64,000 nt of DNA from an uncultured Faecalicatena sp. (GTDB taxonomy: Bacteria; Bacillota; Clostridia; Lachnospirales; Lachnospiraceae), in the NCBI GenBank assembly GCA_948468385.1, contig CAOKHZ010000011.1:62001-126000 (forward strand). The letters are read 5' to 3'. Position 1 is the stretch's first letter; every line of letters starts with the position of its first letter. Shown here in pieces: positions 1 to 8,761 of the stretch. The notes beneath the pieces were generated by a model. That model saw nothing but the letters and a program-made list of their open reading frames with translations, was not told where the DNA came from and did not search any database. Both the position numbers and the translations under genes were made by a program.

Positions 1-1
1 G

Positions 2-781
2 GAGGAAATGAGCAAAGGCAAGGATGCCAAGATCGAGGTGGATTCCATTGCCTTTGAAAATGTCAGCTTTGGTTATGAAAAAAATGCCCCCGTCCTTGAC
101 GGCGTGTCGTTCGTGATTCCGAAAGGAAAGAAGACAGCCATCGTGGGCGAGTCGGGGTGCGGAAAAACGACGGTACTGCGTCTGATTGAACATTTGTACG
201 AGCCAGAGGCGGGAAAAATCAAAAACGGGAAGGACGACATTGGCGGCTTTCATTTGGAGAGTTGGAGAAGCAAGCTTTCCTATGTCGCGCAGGATGCCAC
301 GATTTTCGGCGGGACGTTTCGCGAGTGCCTGACGTACGGTATCGGGCGCGAGGCGTCGGAGGAAGAACTAGAGGCGGCGACCAAACAGGCGGGAATTTAT
401 GACTTTATCATGGCGCAGGAAAATCGGTTCGAAACGAATCTCGCAATCTGGGGAAGCGCCCTTTCCGGAGGGCAGAGGCAGCGTCTCGTCATTGCGAGGG
501 AATTGTTGAAAAATGCGGACGTGCTCCTTTTGGACGAGCCGACGAGTGCTCTGGACGCGGAGACGGCGGGCGCGGTAAGCCGAAGCATCTTTCAGAATTT
601 CCCGGGAAAGACCATTGTCACCGTCACCCACGAGCTTAGCTTCATTTCCGAGGCGGATCAGATCATTGTGTTGGACGCGGGCAAGGTGGTCGGCTGCGGC
701 AGGCATGAGGAATTGTTGGAGAGGTGCGATACATACCGTGGACTTGTGGAAGAACAGTCTTACCAGGAGGTGCTTGCATAA
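2..781 (+). CDS. ABC exporter, C-terminal ATP-binding domain (partial, cut by left window edge)
   Basis: This is the nucleotide-binding domain of an ABC exporter; the reading frame is open to the window edge. An ATG at position 8 has a GGAGG only two bases upstream, too close for initiation, and the text before the first beta strand matches the linker of the next gene. I therefore take it as the tail of a longer transmembrane-plus-ATPase protein. Visible motifs in order are Walker A GESGCGKTT, a Q-loop VAQD, the signature LSGGQ, Walker B VLLLDEP and the switch histidine in TVTHE. The stop TAA shares a base with the next ATG. The two genes probably form a heterodimeric exporter; the substrate is unknown. 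Confidence 0.85.
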   Translation, partial: EEMSKGKDAKIEVDSIAFENVSFGYEKNAPVLDGVSFVIPKGKKTAIVGESGCGKTTVLRLIEHLYEPEAGKIKNGKDDIGGFHLESWRSKLSYVAQDATIFGGTFRECLTYGIGREASEEELEAATKQAGIYDFIMAQENRFETNLAIWGSALSGGQRQRLVIARELLKNADVLLLDEPTSALDAETAGAVSRSIFQNFPGKTIVTVTHELSFISEADQIIVLDAGKVVGCGRHEELLERCDTYRGLVEEQSYQEVLA

Positions 782-2535
782 TGAAAAAGAATACGAATTA
801 TCAGTCGGACAAGGTTACTTTTGGCGAGTATTTAAGCGTGGTAAGAAACGTCAGGCTTCCGGGAAAATATTGGGGGCTTACCGTTTTGTATTTCGTGTTA
901 AATATCGCTATGATTCCGGTTGGGCTTATGATTAGCACCTTCTCGGCGGAAATGATAGACGCGCAGGGGAATCTCCCGGCCGCGCAACTGGCCATGTTCG
1001 TGATTGGATACGTGTTGTTTGGCATTATTTCCGCGGTGAGCAGTATTTTTCTCGGAATCGTGAGCGAACGAATCAACCTGGGGCTTCGCGGAAACTTATG
1101 GAGGAAAATCATACATACGAAACAGTGCTGTTATGACGCGGACAATGGCGAGGCGTTGGTAAGCCGCGTCACGACGGATTGCGATTATGCAAGCAAGTTG
1201 TATTCCACGGTAATTTCCTTGATCATGACGCTCGCGTCCTCCGCCGGATACGTGCTGTCCATGTTCGCGCTTAGCATGAAGTTGTCCGTTTATATGTTGA
1301 TTCTGATTCCCTTAAGCATCGTGGTGGGATGGGCGTATGCCAGGCTGATGTATTTGATCGCGCAGAAAAGGCAGGCGATGCTTTCTGCTTCCACGACGTA
1401 TCTGATTGAGCGTACGCAGGAACTGACGCTTGTAAAGACGTCGAACTCGCAGAAGCAGGAAATCGAGCGTGGAAAGGAATTGTTTGACGCGCAATATAAA
1501 ATGCAGCTTCAGACCGGCTTCATGAACGCGTTCTACGTTGCATTGCAGACGATGTTCAATATCATCAGTATCGCGATTCCCTTCGCGGCGGGCGCGGGAC
1601 TCGTGGCACAAGGAGCCATGACGTCGGGCGAGGTGGTGGCGTTTTATGCGATTTCGCAGAGCGTCGGGATGTTCATGACCAATTTGATTAACTATGCGGG
1701 AACCGTAAAGCAAGCCAACGGTGCGCTTGCCCGCGTGACAAGGACGATGAGGCTGCCGGTGGAGGATACAAAAAAGGGCGAGAACATGGATATTCCGGAT
1801 GCGGACATTCACTTTGAAAACGTCGTGTTCGGGTACGAGGAAAAGAATGACGTGTTAAAGGGGGTGACATGCACCATTCCAAAGAACAAGGTCACGGCGC
1901 TGATAGGGGTCAACGGTTCCGGCAAGTCCACCATCCTGAAACTGGTGGAAAGGCTGTATGAGCCAAGGAAAGGTAAAATTTACTTCGGTGACAAGGATAT
2001 CACGGAATTTAGCCTGCAGTCGTGGCGGAAAAGCTTCGGCGTGGTTTCGCAGGGAAGCCCGTTGATGGAGGGAACCATCCGTGAAAACATGTGCTATGGC
2101 TGTGAGCGAAAGGTGACGGAGGAGGAATTCGCGGTCGTCGCGAAATTGTCCCATGTGGAGGATTTCGTCGGAAAGCTGGCCGACGGGTATGACACGATGC
2201 TGACGGCCGGGGGCGAGAATTTGTCCGGCGGCCAGAGACAGTGCGTCGCCATAGCCCGCGCCATGATGTGCAGTCCGGATTACCTGCTTTTGGACGAGGC
2301 GACCTCGAACTTGGACGCGAAGAGGGAAAGTGCGGTCATGGAAGCACTTTCCGAACTGATGAAGAACCGTACGACGGTCATCATCGCCCATTCCTTGGCA
2401 ACGATTCGGAATGCGGACCATGTCATCATGATTCGTGACGGCAAGGTGGAAGGTGCGGGAAGCCCGAAGGAAATTTTACGAAGTAGCGACAATTATCTGG
2501 AAAAGGTCATGAACCGGAAAGGAGCCGTATGTTAA
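781..2535 (+). CDS. ABC exporter half-transporter (transmembrane domain fused to ATPase)
   Basis: The 584-residue protein has an N-terminal six-helix ABC exporter membrane domain (about residues 25-310) followed by an ATPase domain. Walker A GVNGSGKST, signature LSGGQ, Walker B YLLLDEAT and switch AHSLAT are all intact. The ATG at 781 is chosen over an in-frame upstream ATG at 724, because AGGAGG lies at 765-770 and because the start abuts the stop of the preceding gene. It is most likely the partner of the preceding half-transporter in an LmrCD/BmrCD-like heterodimer, acting in the cytoplasmic membrane. A drug, lipid or peptide cargo is possible; the trigger-factor-like and thioredoxin genes that follow hint at a protein or peptide but do not prove it. 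Confidence 0.88.
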   Translation: MKKNTNYQSDKVTFGEYLSVVRNVRLPGKYWGLTVLYFVLNIAMIPVGLMISTFSAEMIDAQGNLPAAQLAMFVIGYVLFGIISAVSSIFLGIVSERINLGLRGNLWRKIIHTKQCCYDADNGEALVSRVTTDCDYASKLYSTVISLIMTLASSAGYVLSMFALSMKLSVYMLILIPLSIVVGWAYARLMYLIAQKRQAMLSASTTYLIERTQELTLVKTSNSQKQEIERGKELFDAQYKMQLQTGFMNAFYVALQTMFNIISIAIPFAAGAGLVAQGAMTSGEVVAFYAISQSVGMFMTNLINYAGTVKQANGALARVTRTMRLPVEDTKKGENMDIPDADIHFENVVFGYEEKNDVLKGVTCTIPKNKVTALIGVNGSGKSTILKLVERLYEPRKGKIYFGDKDITEFSLQSWRKSFGVVSQGSPLMEGTIRENMCYGCERKVTEEEFAVVAKLSHVEDFVGKLADGYDTMLTAGGENLSGGQRQCVAIARAMMCSPDYLLLDEATSNLDAKRESAVMEALSELMKNRTTVIIAHSLATIRNADHVIMIRDGKVEGAGSPKEILRSSDNYLEKVMNRKGAVC

Positions 2536-3419
2536 AGACAAAATTTCCATACGAGAAGGTAGATTATGAAAAATATTTCCAGGCATACATGGAGCGTGAG
2601 GATGCCATAAGGTCGATACCGACGGAAGCGGAATTGGAGGAGCTTGCCCACAAAGGGCTGGTGAAAGACCACCTGACGCTGTCCGCGATTGGCGAGGGGG
2701 AGGCGGCACAGACGGGGGACACCATTACGTTTAAGACGGAAAGCGAGCTTCCCAAGTTTAATAAAGAAAAGGTGACGGTCAGCATTGGCCGCGGGCTTTA
2801 CAATAAGGAACTGGAAACGGAGGCCGCCGGGAAAAAGGCGGGGGACGTTTATCAGATTACCATTCAGGACAAGCCGGTGACGGTCACGATATTGGAAATC
2901 AAGAGAAAGCAGGAGCCGGCCGAGGTGACGGACGAGATGGTGGTCGGGCTCCAGTTGAAGGATGATGGCGGCAAGCCTGTCACGACGGTGGAAGCGTACA
3001 TGGCATTCATGAAGGAACAGAAAAAAATGGAATGCCTGGCCAACGTCAATTATTATGTGATGGAAAAACTGCTGGTGGATTATCCGGTGGCGGATCCGGA
3101 TCAGGAGGATTTGCAGCGGTTAAAAGAGCTGGAAAAGGAATTTTTCGTAAAGATCTATAAGGAACACGACGGCATCGACGTGTATGCGCTTTCCCAGGAA
3201 CAGGCGCGGGAAATGTGGCAGTGTGATTCTTTTGATGATTTCCTGGAATTGCGAAATGAGTGGTATAAGATGAAGGTGCAGCAGTGTCTGGTGTATCGCA
3301 ACATTTTGGGGCTCGAGGACGACCCGGCCTATGACTACACCGACCATTACGAGGTCTTGTCCGAGCTGCAGATGAAACTGTTTGCCATGCTGGAAGAGAG
3401 AATGAAGCGTAAAGATTGA
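2529..3419 (+). CDS. Trigger-factor-like protein (FKBP-type domain plus C-terminal helical arm)
   Basis: The 296-residue product starts inside the last codons of the ABC gene (7-base overlap), so it is translationally coupled. Residues of about 50-120 look like the FKBP-type PPIase domain of trigger factor: a GDTITFKTE strand, a bulge, the VSIGRGLYNKELE segment and a VTVTILEIKRK closing strand. Residues 125-296 are charged and helical, as in the trigger factor C-terminal arms. The N-terminal ribosome-binding domain with its GFRxGxxP signature is absent, and the protein is about 130 residues shorter than a normal Tig. It may be a dedicated chaperone rather than the ribosomal one. Peptidyl-prolyl activity is uncertain because the domain looks degenerate. 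Confidence 0.6.
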   Translation: MLKTKFPYEKVDYEKYFQAYMEREDAIRSIPTEAELEELAHKGLVKDHLTLSAIGEGEAAQTGDTITFKTESELPKFNKEKVTVSIGRGLYNKELETEAAGKKAGDVYQITIQDKPVTVTILEIKRKQEPAEVTDEMVVGLQLKDDGGKPVTTVEAYMAFMKEQKKMECLANVNYYVMEKLLVDYPVADPDQEDLQRLKELEKEFFVKIYKEHDGIDVYALSQEQAREMWQCDSFDDFLELRNEWYKMKVQQCLVYRNILGLEDDPAYDYTDHYEVLSELQMKLFAMLEERMKRKD

Positions 3420-3433
3420 GATGTCTGGATGGC

Positions 3434-3517
3434 ATGGCGGAGATGTAATAGCAGAGATGGAATGGCGGAGATGTAATAGCAGAGATGGAATGGCAGAGAT
3501 GGAATGGCATAGAATGA
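3434..3517 (+). repeat. 14-bp tandem repeat, six copies, before the thioredoxin gene
   Basis: Six consecutive 14-mers of the pattern ATRGCRKAGATGKA run from 3434 to 3517. Copies 1 and 3 are identical to each other, as are copies 2 and 4, so the array also reads as a 28-bp unit repeated twice. The array ends 16 bases before the thioredoxin start codon and fills almost the whole gap between the two genes. Confidence 0.9.
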
Positions 3518-3533
3518 ATGGAGGAAAAATATC

Positions 3534-3851
3534 ATGACAAGATTTGTGGCAGAAGAGGAGTTTGACGAGGTGACGAAGGAGGGGTTTTGGATTGCGGACT
3601 TTATGACCGACCATTGCGGCCCGTGTAAAATGCTTGACATGGTGATGAACGAGATTATTTTCGACAATCCAGAGATTAACCTGGCGCATTGCGACATTGA
3701 GAAGAGTCCGAAATATTGCGAGCGTTTCGGCATTCAGGGAACGCCCACCTTGTTTTTCATGATGGACGGGGAAATCAAGGAGACCATGAGCGGGGCGCAG
3801 GGCAGGGAAGTGCTTGAAGAGGTAATCTCGCGTGTCATGTTCGGAGAATAA
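3534..3851 (+). CDS. Thioredoxin family protein
   Basis: The 105-residue protein is a single thioredoxin domain with the redox motif CGPC near residue 27 and the cis-proline segment IQGTPTLFF near residue 70. Length matches thioredoxins. The start at 3534 has GGAGGAAAAA just upstream. It should reduce disulfides in the cytoplasm (no signal peptide). The following gene, 11 bases downstream, encodes a thioredoxin-reductase-like flavoprotein, so the pair is likely a dedicated redox couple. Unusually it has DHCGPC in place of the common WCGPC tryptophan. Confidence 0.9.
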   Translation: MTRFVAEEEFDEVTKEGFWIADFMTDHCGPCKMLDMVMNEIIFDNPEINLAHCDIEKSPKYCERFGIQGTPTLFFMMDGEIKETMSGAQGREVLEEVISRVMFGE

Positions 3852-3862
3852 AGAGGTTGGCC

Positions 3863-4708
3863 ATGTATGATTGTATTATTATAGGAAGTGGACCGGGCGG
3901 GCTTTCGGCGGCGTTGAACTTAAAAACGTACCGAAAGGATTTTATATGGTTTGGTTCGAAAGACTTAAGTGACAAGGTCATGAAGGCCGAGAAGATTGCG
4001 AATTATCCCGGGTTGCCGGAAATGAGCGGGACAAAGTTTTTGGAAAGGCTTCAGGCTCACATGGAGAACGCGGGATTGGAAATTACGGAAAAGACCGTGA
4101 CGAACGTCGTGTACTCGGGCGGTCGGTTCATGGTTCTTGCCGATAATGAATTTTATGAGGCGAAAACGGTTATTTTGGCAATTGGGGTCGTGGCCGCGAA
4201 GCTCATGGAAGGCGAGGAAAGGCTGTTGGGAAAGGGCGTAAGCTACTGCGCCACTTGTGACGGGATGCTTTATGCGGGCAAGCGGATTGCCGTCGTGTGT
4301 AACGCGCCCAAATTTGAGCATGAAGTGGAGTACTTGGCGGATTTGGCATCCGAAGTGCTTTACTATCCTACGTTTGAAAGCAGGGTGGAGCGGGAAAACG
4401 TGACGATTTCCAGGGACGTGCCGACAAAAATCCAAGGCGAAAAACGTGTTACGTCTGTGACGCTTCAAAGCAAAACTACGGTGCCGGTGGATGGCGTGTT
4501 TTGCCTTAGAAACGCGATTGTCCCGACGAAACTGATTCCGGGAATTCGGGTGGAGGACGCTCATGTTGTGGTCGACCGGCAAATGGCGACAAACCTTCCG
4601 GGGTGCTTTGCGGCAGGGGACTGCACGGGCAGGCCGTATCAGTTTGCGAAGGCGGTCGGCGAGGGAAACGTGGCGGCGCACGGCGTGATTTCATTTCTTG
4701 CTACATAG
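3863..4708 (+). CDS. Thioredoxin-reductase-like flavoprotein lacking NAD(P)H-binding motifs
   Basis: The 281-residue protein has the FAD dinucleotide fold GSGPGG at residues 8-13, the redox-active pair CATC at residues 129-132 and the C-terminal FAD motif FAAGDCTGRPYQ. The second Rossmann domain, just after the CATC, reads RIAVVCNAPKFEHEVEYLAD; it has neither the GGGxSA loop nor the HRRxxxR stretch that bind NADPH. This matches the ferredoxin-linked or pyridine-nucleotide-independent thioredoxin reductases known from clostridia. ATG 3863 is preferred over TTG 3857 because AGAGG at 3852-3856 is then well spaced. The substrate is presumably the thioredoxin encoded just upstream. Confidence 0.85.
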   Translation: MYDCIIIGSGPGGLSAALNLKTYRKDFIWFGSKDLSDKVMKAEKIANYPGLPEMSGTKFLERLQAHMENAGLEITEKTVTNVVYSGGRFMVLADNEFYEAKTVILAIGVVAAKLMEGEERLLGKGVSYCATCDGMLYAGKRIAVVCNAPKFEHEVEYLADLASEVLYYPTFESRVERENVTISRDVPTKIQGEKRVTSVTLQSKTTVPVDGVFCLRNAIVPTKLIPGIRVEDAHVVVDRQMATNLPGCFAAGDCTGRPYQFAKAVGEGNVAAHGVISFLAT

Positions 4709-4721
4709 AATTGGTATTTAA

Positions 4722-4813
4722 ACCTCGCTTCCTGGTGCCGATGTACGGATGGCGACCGTGTTGCCATCCGTACACTGACGCTATGGTTACAATGTCGAAC
4801 ATGGAAGCGAGGT
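4722..4813. repeat. Nested inverted repeats between convergent genes
   Basis: An outer 11-bp inverted repeat (ACCTCGCTTCC at 4722-4732, complement at 4803-4813) encloses an inner 12-bp hairpin (TGTACGGATGGC at 4742-4753 with its complement at 4763-4774) that can extend by three pairs to a very small loop. It sits between the plus-strand reductase gene and the minus-strand arabinofuranosidase gene, so it could serve as a bidirectional terminator, though no long T-run follows. It could also be a small repeat element. Confidence 0.7.
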
Positions 4814-4872
4814 GTTTCTGTGCGTGGGAGAGGGTGGTGTGACAAGAGGGGAGCTTTACGCTTTGCCAGGCT

Positions 4873-6984
4873 TTATGCTTTGTCAAGAACAACGACCACG
4901 ACAGAATATCCTGGTACTGTCATGTATAGCGCACCATTCTTCACGGTTACTTTTGACTCTTTGGGAGCGATATGGATGACGGAGTCCCCTTGAAACGATA
5001 ATTCGTTACGAATGTATGGGTCTTCACTCGACATCATAATCTGCCGTCCCCGGCACGCCTCGTCTATCTTAAGCACGATTTCATGGCATTTCTCTTTTGT
5101 GTTGACAATTTTTATATAAATGTTTTTTTCGTTTTCCGTCACGGACATGTAAACGGACTCGGGCAGTTCCCCCGTAAAATCCAGTGTTTTATTTCCTCTA
5201 TAGAGGGAAAACATTTGCTGTACATAATAGTTTGTGGAAAGGCAAACCGTTTTCGGATTAAAGTTAATCAGATTATGATTCCAAATATCGCAGTCGACCA
5301 GGTTAAACAACGGCGCGTAAGATGTCATTTCCACCACGTCGCCATTGCGCTCCGCGCCGATTAAAAATGCCGCCTCTCCCAACGCGGTATCGAGCATGTT
5401 GCTCAAATTCATCGGCCGCATCCCCATGGCGAATGCCGCTTTTTGGGCCTTGTCATCCATGACACTCGTCTCTTTTGGAAGTTGAATCTTTCCGCTCAAA
5501 ACCGCCTTGACCGTCTCTTCGCCATACCGTTCAATAAACTGTTCCAATTGTGCAAGGGAACCATTGGCCGCATATTCCCCCACATAAACATGGCAGCCGC
5601 CCCGGTCGTAATCGTCGTAGCGGTTATGTTGTTCTTCAAACCATTTTGGCGAATGGTAAGAATGCTCGTCAACGTAGACGTTTTTATATTTTTTCCCTTC
5701 CTCGTAAATTTCTTTCAGTCCGGTGATTCCTAAGACGCTCTCCTCACTCGGATGCGTTCCACCGCACATGACGCACAGTATGTCTGGATATCTTTTGTGA
5801 ATCTCTTTCTCAATTATGGCAAACCTTTTAAAATATTCCTCCCCGTAGTTTTCATTTCCTACGCCGACACGCTCTAAGCCAAACGGCGTGGGATGCCCCA
5901 TTTCGGCACGCAGCTTTGCCCACTTGTTCGTTGCCGGATTCCCATTGGCAAATTCAATCAAATCCAGATAGTTATGCAAGATGTAGGTCTGAAACTCCTT
6001 CGTGTCAATCGGGATGTTTGCGCATTTTTCCTCGCCTCGTTGAAATGACCTTAGCTGGCAGTTCAGTCCCACGGACAAGGTCGGCAATGGTTTCATCCCA
6101 AGGTCCTCGCAAAGGCAGAAATATTCATAGAACCCGATTTGATACGATTGATGATATCCACCATCTTCCACCTTTTCCGACCACAGACTGAAATTCCCCT
6201 TCCTTTCATACAAGGAACCAACCGTATTCTTCCAGTTATACTCGTTCCCCGGGATACTGCCTTCCACGATGCAACCGCCCGGGAATCTCATGAAGGCGGG
6301 TTTCAAATCGGCAAGGGCCTGCACCATGTCACGCCTTAGTTTTCCATGCCGCCATTTTTTATCCCCTTTTCCCCAGAAATTGGCATTCATAAAGCTGACG
6401 CAATCGAGACGCACCTCGCCCGTCCCTTGAAATGAAATGCAGAGATGTCCGTAATCTTCTTTTTTCCCGTTCAGTTCTGCCGATATCCAGTGAAATCCAC
6501 TCTCTGCCGGAACGTCCAGCAAGGCGATGTCCGTCAGCACATTTCCATCTTTATTTTCAACGGACACCGTGACAGAACCTTCAAAGCCGGATCCATCCAC
6601 CGCCGCCTCAAACAGATAGCATTCTTCGGTTTCAATACTGACGGCATCCTCTGTCTTATGCGATTTCCCGCCGTTATATCCGCGATTGATTAAAACCGCC
6701 TCGGCATTTGTGCAAATTGTCGCATATTTACTATTCTCGTGGAGTCCATGCTCGCTTCCACTTTCTATCGTTCCGCCCTTGATTTCCCAATAGCGCAGCG
6801 GATCCTCCACCCGTTCTTGTGTCTCGGCCGAAAAATATACCCCGTCAAAGCTGTAGTTATTAACCACATTGGCATTCATTCCGCCGTCACACGAAAAATT
6901 AATATCCTCAAAAAAGATTCCGATTGCCCGTGGATTAATCGTATGACCCTGATGTTCTTTGGAAACTTGTATCACGCTTTTCAT
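4873..6984 (-). CDS. abfA: Alpha-L-arabinofuranosidase, GH51
   Basis: The 703-residue cytoplasmic enzyme (no signal peptide) releases terminal L-arabinofuranose from arabinoxylan or arabinan oligosaccharides. The GH51 hallmarks are the MRFPGGCIVEG segment near residue 232, the acid/base glutamate E378 in GVGNENYG, and the nucleophile E470 in YVGEYAANG. An N-terminal carbohydrate-binding-like stretch (residues 60-200) and a C-terminal beta sandwich flank the barrel. The start has GAGGTG about eight bases upstream. It is transcribed from the GPH symporter gene, with 75 bases between, containing a hairpin. The symporter would import the oligosaccharides it cleaves. Confidence 0.9.
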   Translation of the reverse strand: MKSVIQVSKEHQGHTINPRAIGIFFEDINFSCDGGMNANVVNNYSFDGVYFSAETQERVEDPLRYWEIKGGTIESGSEHGLHENSKYATICTNAEAVLINRGYNGGKSHKTEDAVSIETEECYLFEAAVDGSGFEGSVTVSVENKDGNVLTDIALLDVPAESGFHWISAELNGKKEDYGHLCISFQGTGEVRLDCVSFMNANFWGKGDKKWRHGKLRRDMVQALADLKPAFMRFPGGCIVEGSIPGNEYNWKNTVGSLYERKGNFSLWSEKVEDGGYHQSYQIGFYEYFCLCEDLGMKPLPTLSVGLNCQLRSFQRGEEKCANIPIDTKEFQTYILHNYLDLIEFANGNPATNKWAKLRAEMGHPTPFGLERVGVGNENYGEEYFKRFAIIEKEIHKRYPDILCVMCGGTHPSEESVLGITGLKEIYEEGKKYKNVYVDEHSYHSPKWFEEQHNRYDDYDRGGCHVYVGEYAANGSLAQLEQFIERYGEETVKAVLSGKIQLPKETSVMDDKAQKAAFAMGMRPMNLSNMLDTALGEAAFLIGAERNGDVVEMTSYAPLFNLVDCDIWNHNLINFNPKTVCLSTNYYVQQMFSLYRGNKTLDFTGELPESVYMSVTENEKNIYIKIVNTKEKCHEIVLKIDEACRGRQIMMSSEDPYIRNELSFQGDSVIHIAPKESKVTVKNGALYMTVPGYSVVVVVLDKA

Positions 6985-7009
6985 CTTTTTACACCTCGCA
7001 TTTTATTGT

Positions 7010-7035
7010 AAGCCCCCTCGTTGACAAGAGGGCTT
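7010..7035 (-). terminator. Intergenic hairpin between symporter and arabinofuranosidase genes
   Basis: On the minus strand AAGCCCTC and GAGGGGGCTT pair across an eight-base loop. No U-run follows, so it is more likely an attenuation or mRNA-processing hairpin inside the operon than a full terminator. Confidence 0.45.
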
Positions 7036-7059
7036 TATAATGGTTCTTCTCCGTATTTT

Positions 7060-8577
7060 TTATGACTGGCCTTCCGCCTGCGTCTGCTCTTCTTCATGCT
7101 TTTTTATAAGCTCCGCCGTCATTTTCTCCCGCGTTTCCTGCGTGATAGGGTAGAAGAATTTAAAAATCGCCCATGACACGATGCATACCACCATCGGCAC
7201 CAACGTATTCATTAACGTGATGTTTCTCACCATGGAAGGCAACTTCGTCAAGTCCCCCGCGTACGCCCCCGTCTCCGAATTCACGCTATAACCCACGACA
7301 ATCAAGAGGATGCCGGGAAGCACCGTGGAAATCGCCGTCTGCGCCTTTGCTAACACGTTATTTACTGCGTTTACCAGAGCCGTCATATTTTTCCCGGAAG
7401 TATATTCCGCGTAGTCCGCACATTCCGTCCACATCAACGACGATGGAATCACGGCCAGGTTTGCCGGAATTGCCGACAAGAAGATAAGCACGATGTAAAT
7501 CAACGGGTTCATCTGCAAAATTCCCAAAACATACAACACAAAAATCACGCCCATGATGACACCTTGTGTCAATACAAGTCCTCGTGCCGCCCGGTCAATC
7601 GTGCCAAACTTTTTCACCACCCAGCTGGCAATCAACGGGGTGAGAAACGCCGGAATGATGGAAATCGCCCCATATATGGCGTAAATGGAGGCATAGCGAA
7701 TCTCATCAACAGCACCTGTCGCCATGTCGGCACAGTAAAACCATTTCAGGAAATAGACCAATACGGCGGTGGAAATCGCGTATCCGATATTTACAAAATT
7801 GGCAATCGCCGTCACCCACAACGGCTTATTCGTCTTTAACATTCCCCAGATTTCTTTTACGGAAATCTTTCCGCCATTTTCTGTACCACCTGCCTTACTC
7901 ACTGGACGATACGGCTCTTTTACGCATATCGTTCCCACCAAGGAAAGGATGCACGAGAAAATGGTCACTCCGATACATGTGAGGGAAAATGCCTTTCCCA
8001 TATTTCCAATCGCGCTGTTCACCGCGGTAGCAATCGGAATGAAAAAACTTGCCGGTACCACGGATAAAATGATTCCCATGCGCAAAAGCGAGGTCAGCTT
8101 TGACCTGATGTTCGGGTCGTATGTCGATTTTTGAATCAAGGCGCTCGTACCGTTGAACGCGTATCCCATTTCATAGAGAAGATAGCCTACGAACACCCAG
8201 ATGGCCAAAAGGACCGGTGTCGATTTTATAACCTGCGGAATGCTGAACATAATGGCAATGCCAGACCCGCACATGATGATGCTCCATAGCGTGAACTTAC
8301 GGTATTTACCAAATTTGCATTCCTTCGCGCTGTCCATAATCCAACCCTGCAGCGGGTCGTCCACCGCGTCCACGATTCTTGTCACAAGCAACAGCACGGT
8401 ACCAAAGGCCGCCGCGAATCCCACTTTTCCCACCGCCTCGTCGATGCCTGAATAATCGGTCAAAAACTGCATGAATAGGGAAAACACCACGGTTGCAAAA
8501 CCATGGATCCAAGAAATGGTAAAAAATCCCGCCTTTGTTCTAAAATCGTTTGGATACACCTTTTTTGTTCGCTTCAT
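7060..8577 (-). CDS. GPH-family (glycoside-pentoside-hexuronide) cation symporter
   Basis: The 505-residue protein has about twelve hydrophobic helices. The GPH signature is clear after helix 2: RIVDAVDDPLQGWIMD followed by KFGKYRKF. Members of this family co-import a sugar with Na+ or H+ across the cytoplasmic membrane. It is the first gene of a minus-strand operon with the GH51 enzyme, so arabinose-containing oligosaccharides are the likely cargo. A divergent AraC-family regulator starts 184 bases away and probably controls the operon. The C-terminus is a charged cytoplasmic tail. Confidence 0.88.
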   Translation of the reverse strand: MKRTKKVYPNDFRTKAGFFTISWIHGFATVVFSLFMQFLTDYSGIDEAVGKVGFAAAFGTVLLLVTRIVDAVDDPLQGWIMDSAKECKFGKYRKFTLWSIIMCGSGIAIMFSIPQVIKSTPVLLAIWVFVGYLLYEMGYAFNGTSALIQKSTYDPNIRSKLTSLLRMGIILSVVPASFFIPIATAVNSAIGNMGKAFSLTCIGVTIFSCILSLVGTICVKEPYRPVSKAGGTENGGKISVKEIWGMLKTNKPLWVTAIANFVNIGYAISTAVLVYFLKWFYCADMATGAVDEIRYASIYAIYGAISIIPAFLTPLIASWVVKKFGTIDRAARGLVLTQGVIMGVIFVLYVLGILQMNPLIYIVLIFLSAIPANLAVIPSSLMWTECADYAEYTSGKNMTALVNAVNNVLAKAQTAISTVLPGILLIVVGYSVNSETGAYAGDLTKLPSMVRNITLMNTLVPMVVCIVSWAIFKFFYPITQETREKMTAELIKKHEEEQTQAEGQS

Positions 8578-8701
8578 AACGTCCTCCCGTTTTCGTAATG
8601 ATTATTCTTTTTTATAGGTAATTGCTCAATTGGCGCAGTGGCTTGCGGCTTTGAACAGTAACCTTGATGACAAAATCATAGCATGGTTCTTCTGTTTGTT
8701 C

Positions 8702-8730
8702 TTGTAATTTCAAGCCGCTTATTGTATAAT
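8702..8730 (+). promoter_or_regulatory. Predicted promoter for the AraC-family gene
   Basis: TTGTAA at 8702-8707 and a perfect TATAAT at 8725-8730 are separated by 17 bases, and the ATG follows 31 bases later. The 184-base divergent intergenic region must also hold the minus-strand operon promoter, for which no clear boxes were found. Confidence 0.65.
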
Positions 8731-8761
8731 TTAGACATCTTTTTAGAAAGAGGGGATCATC

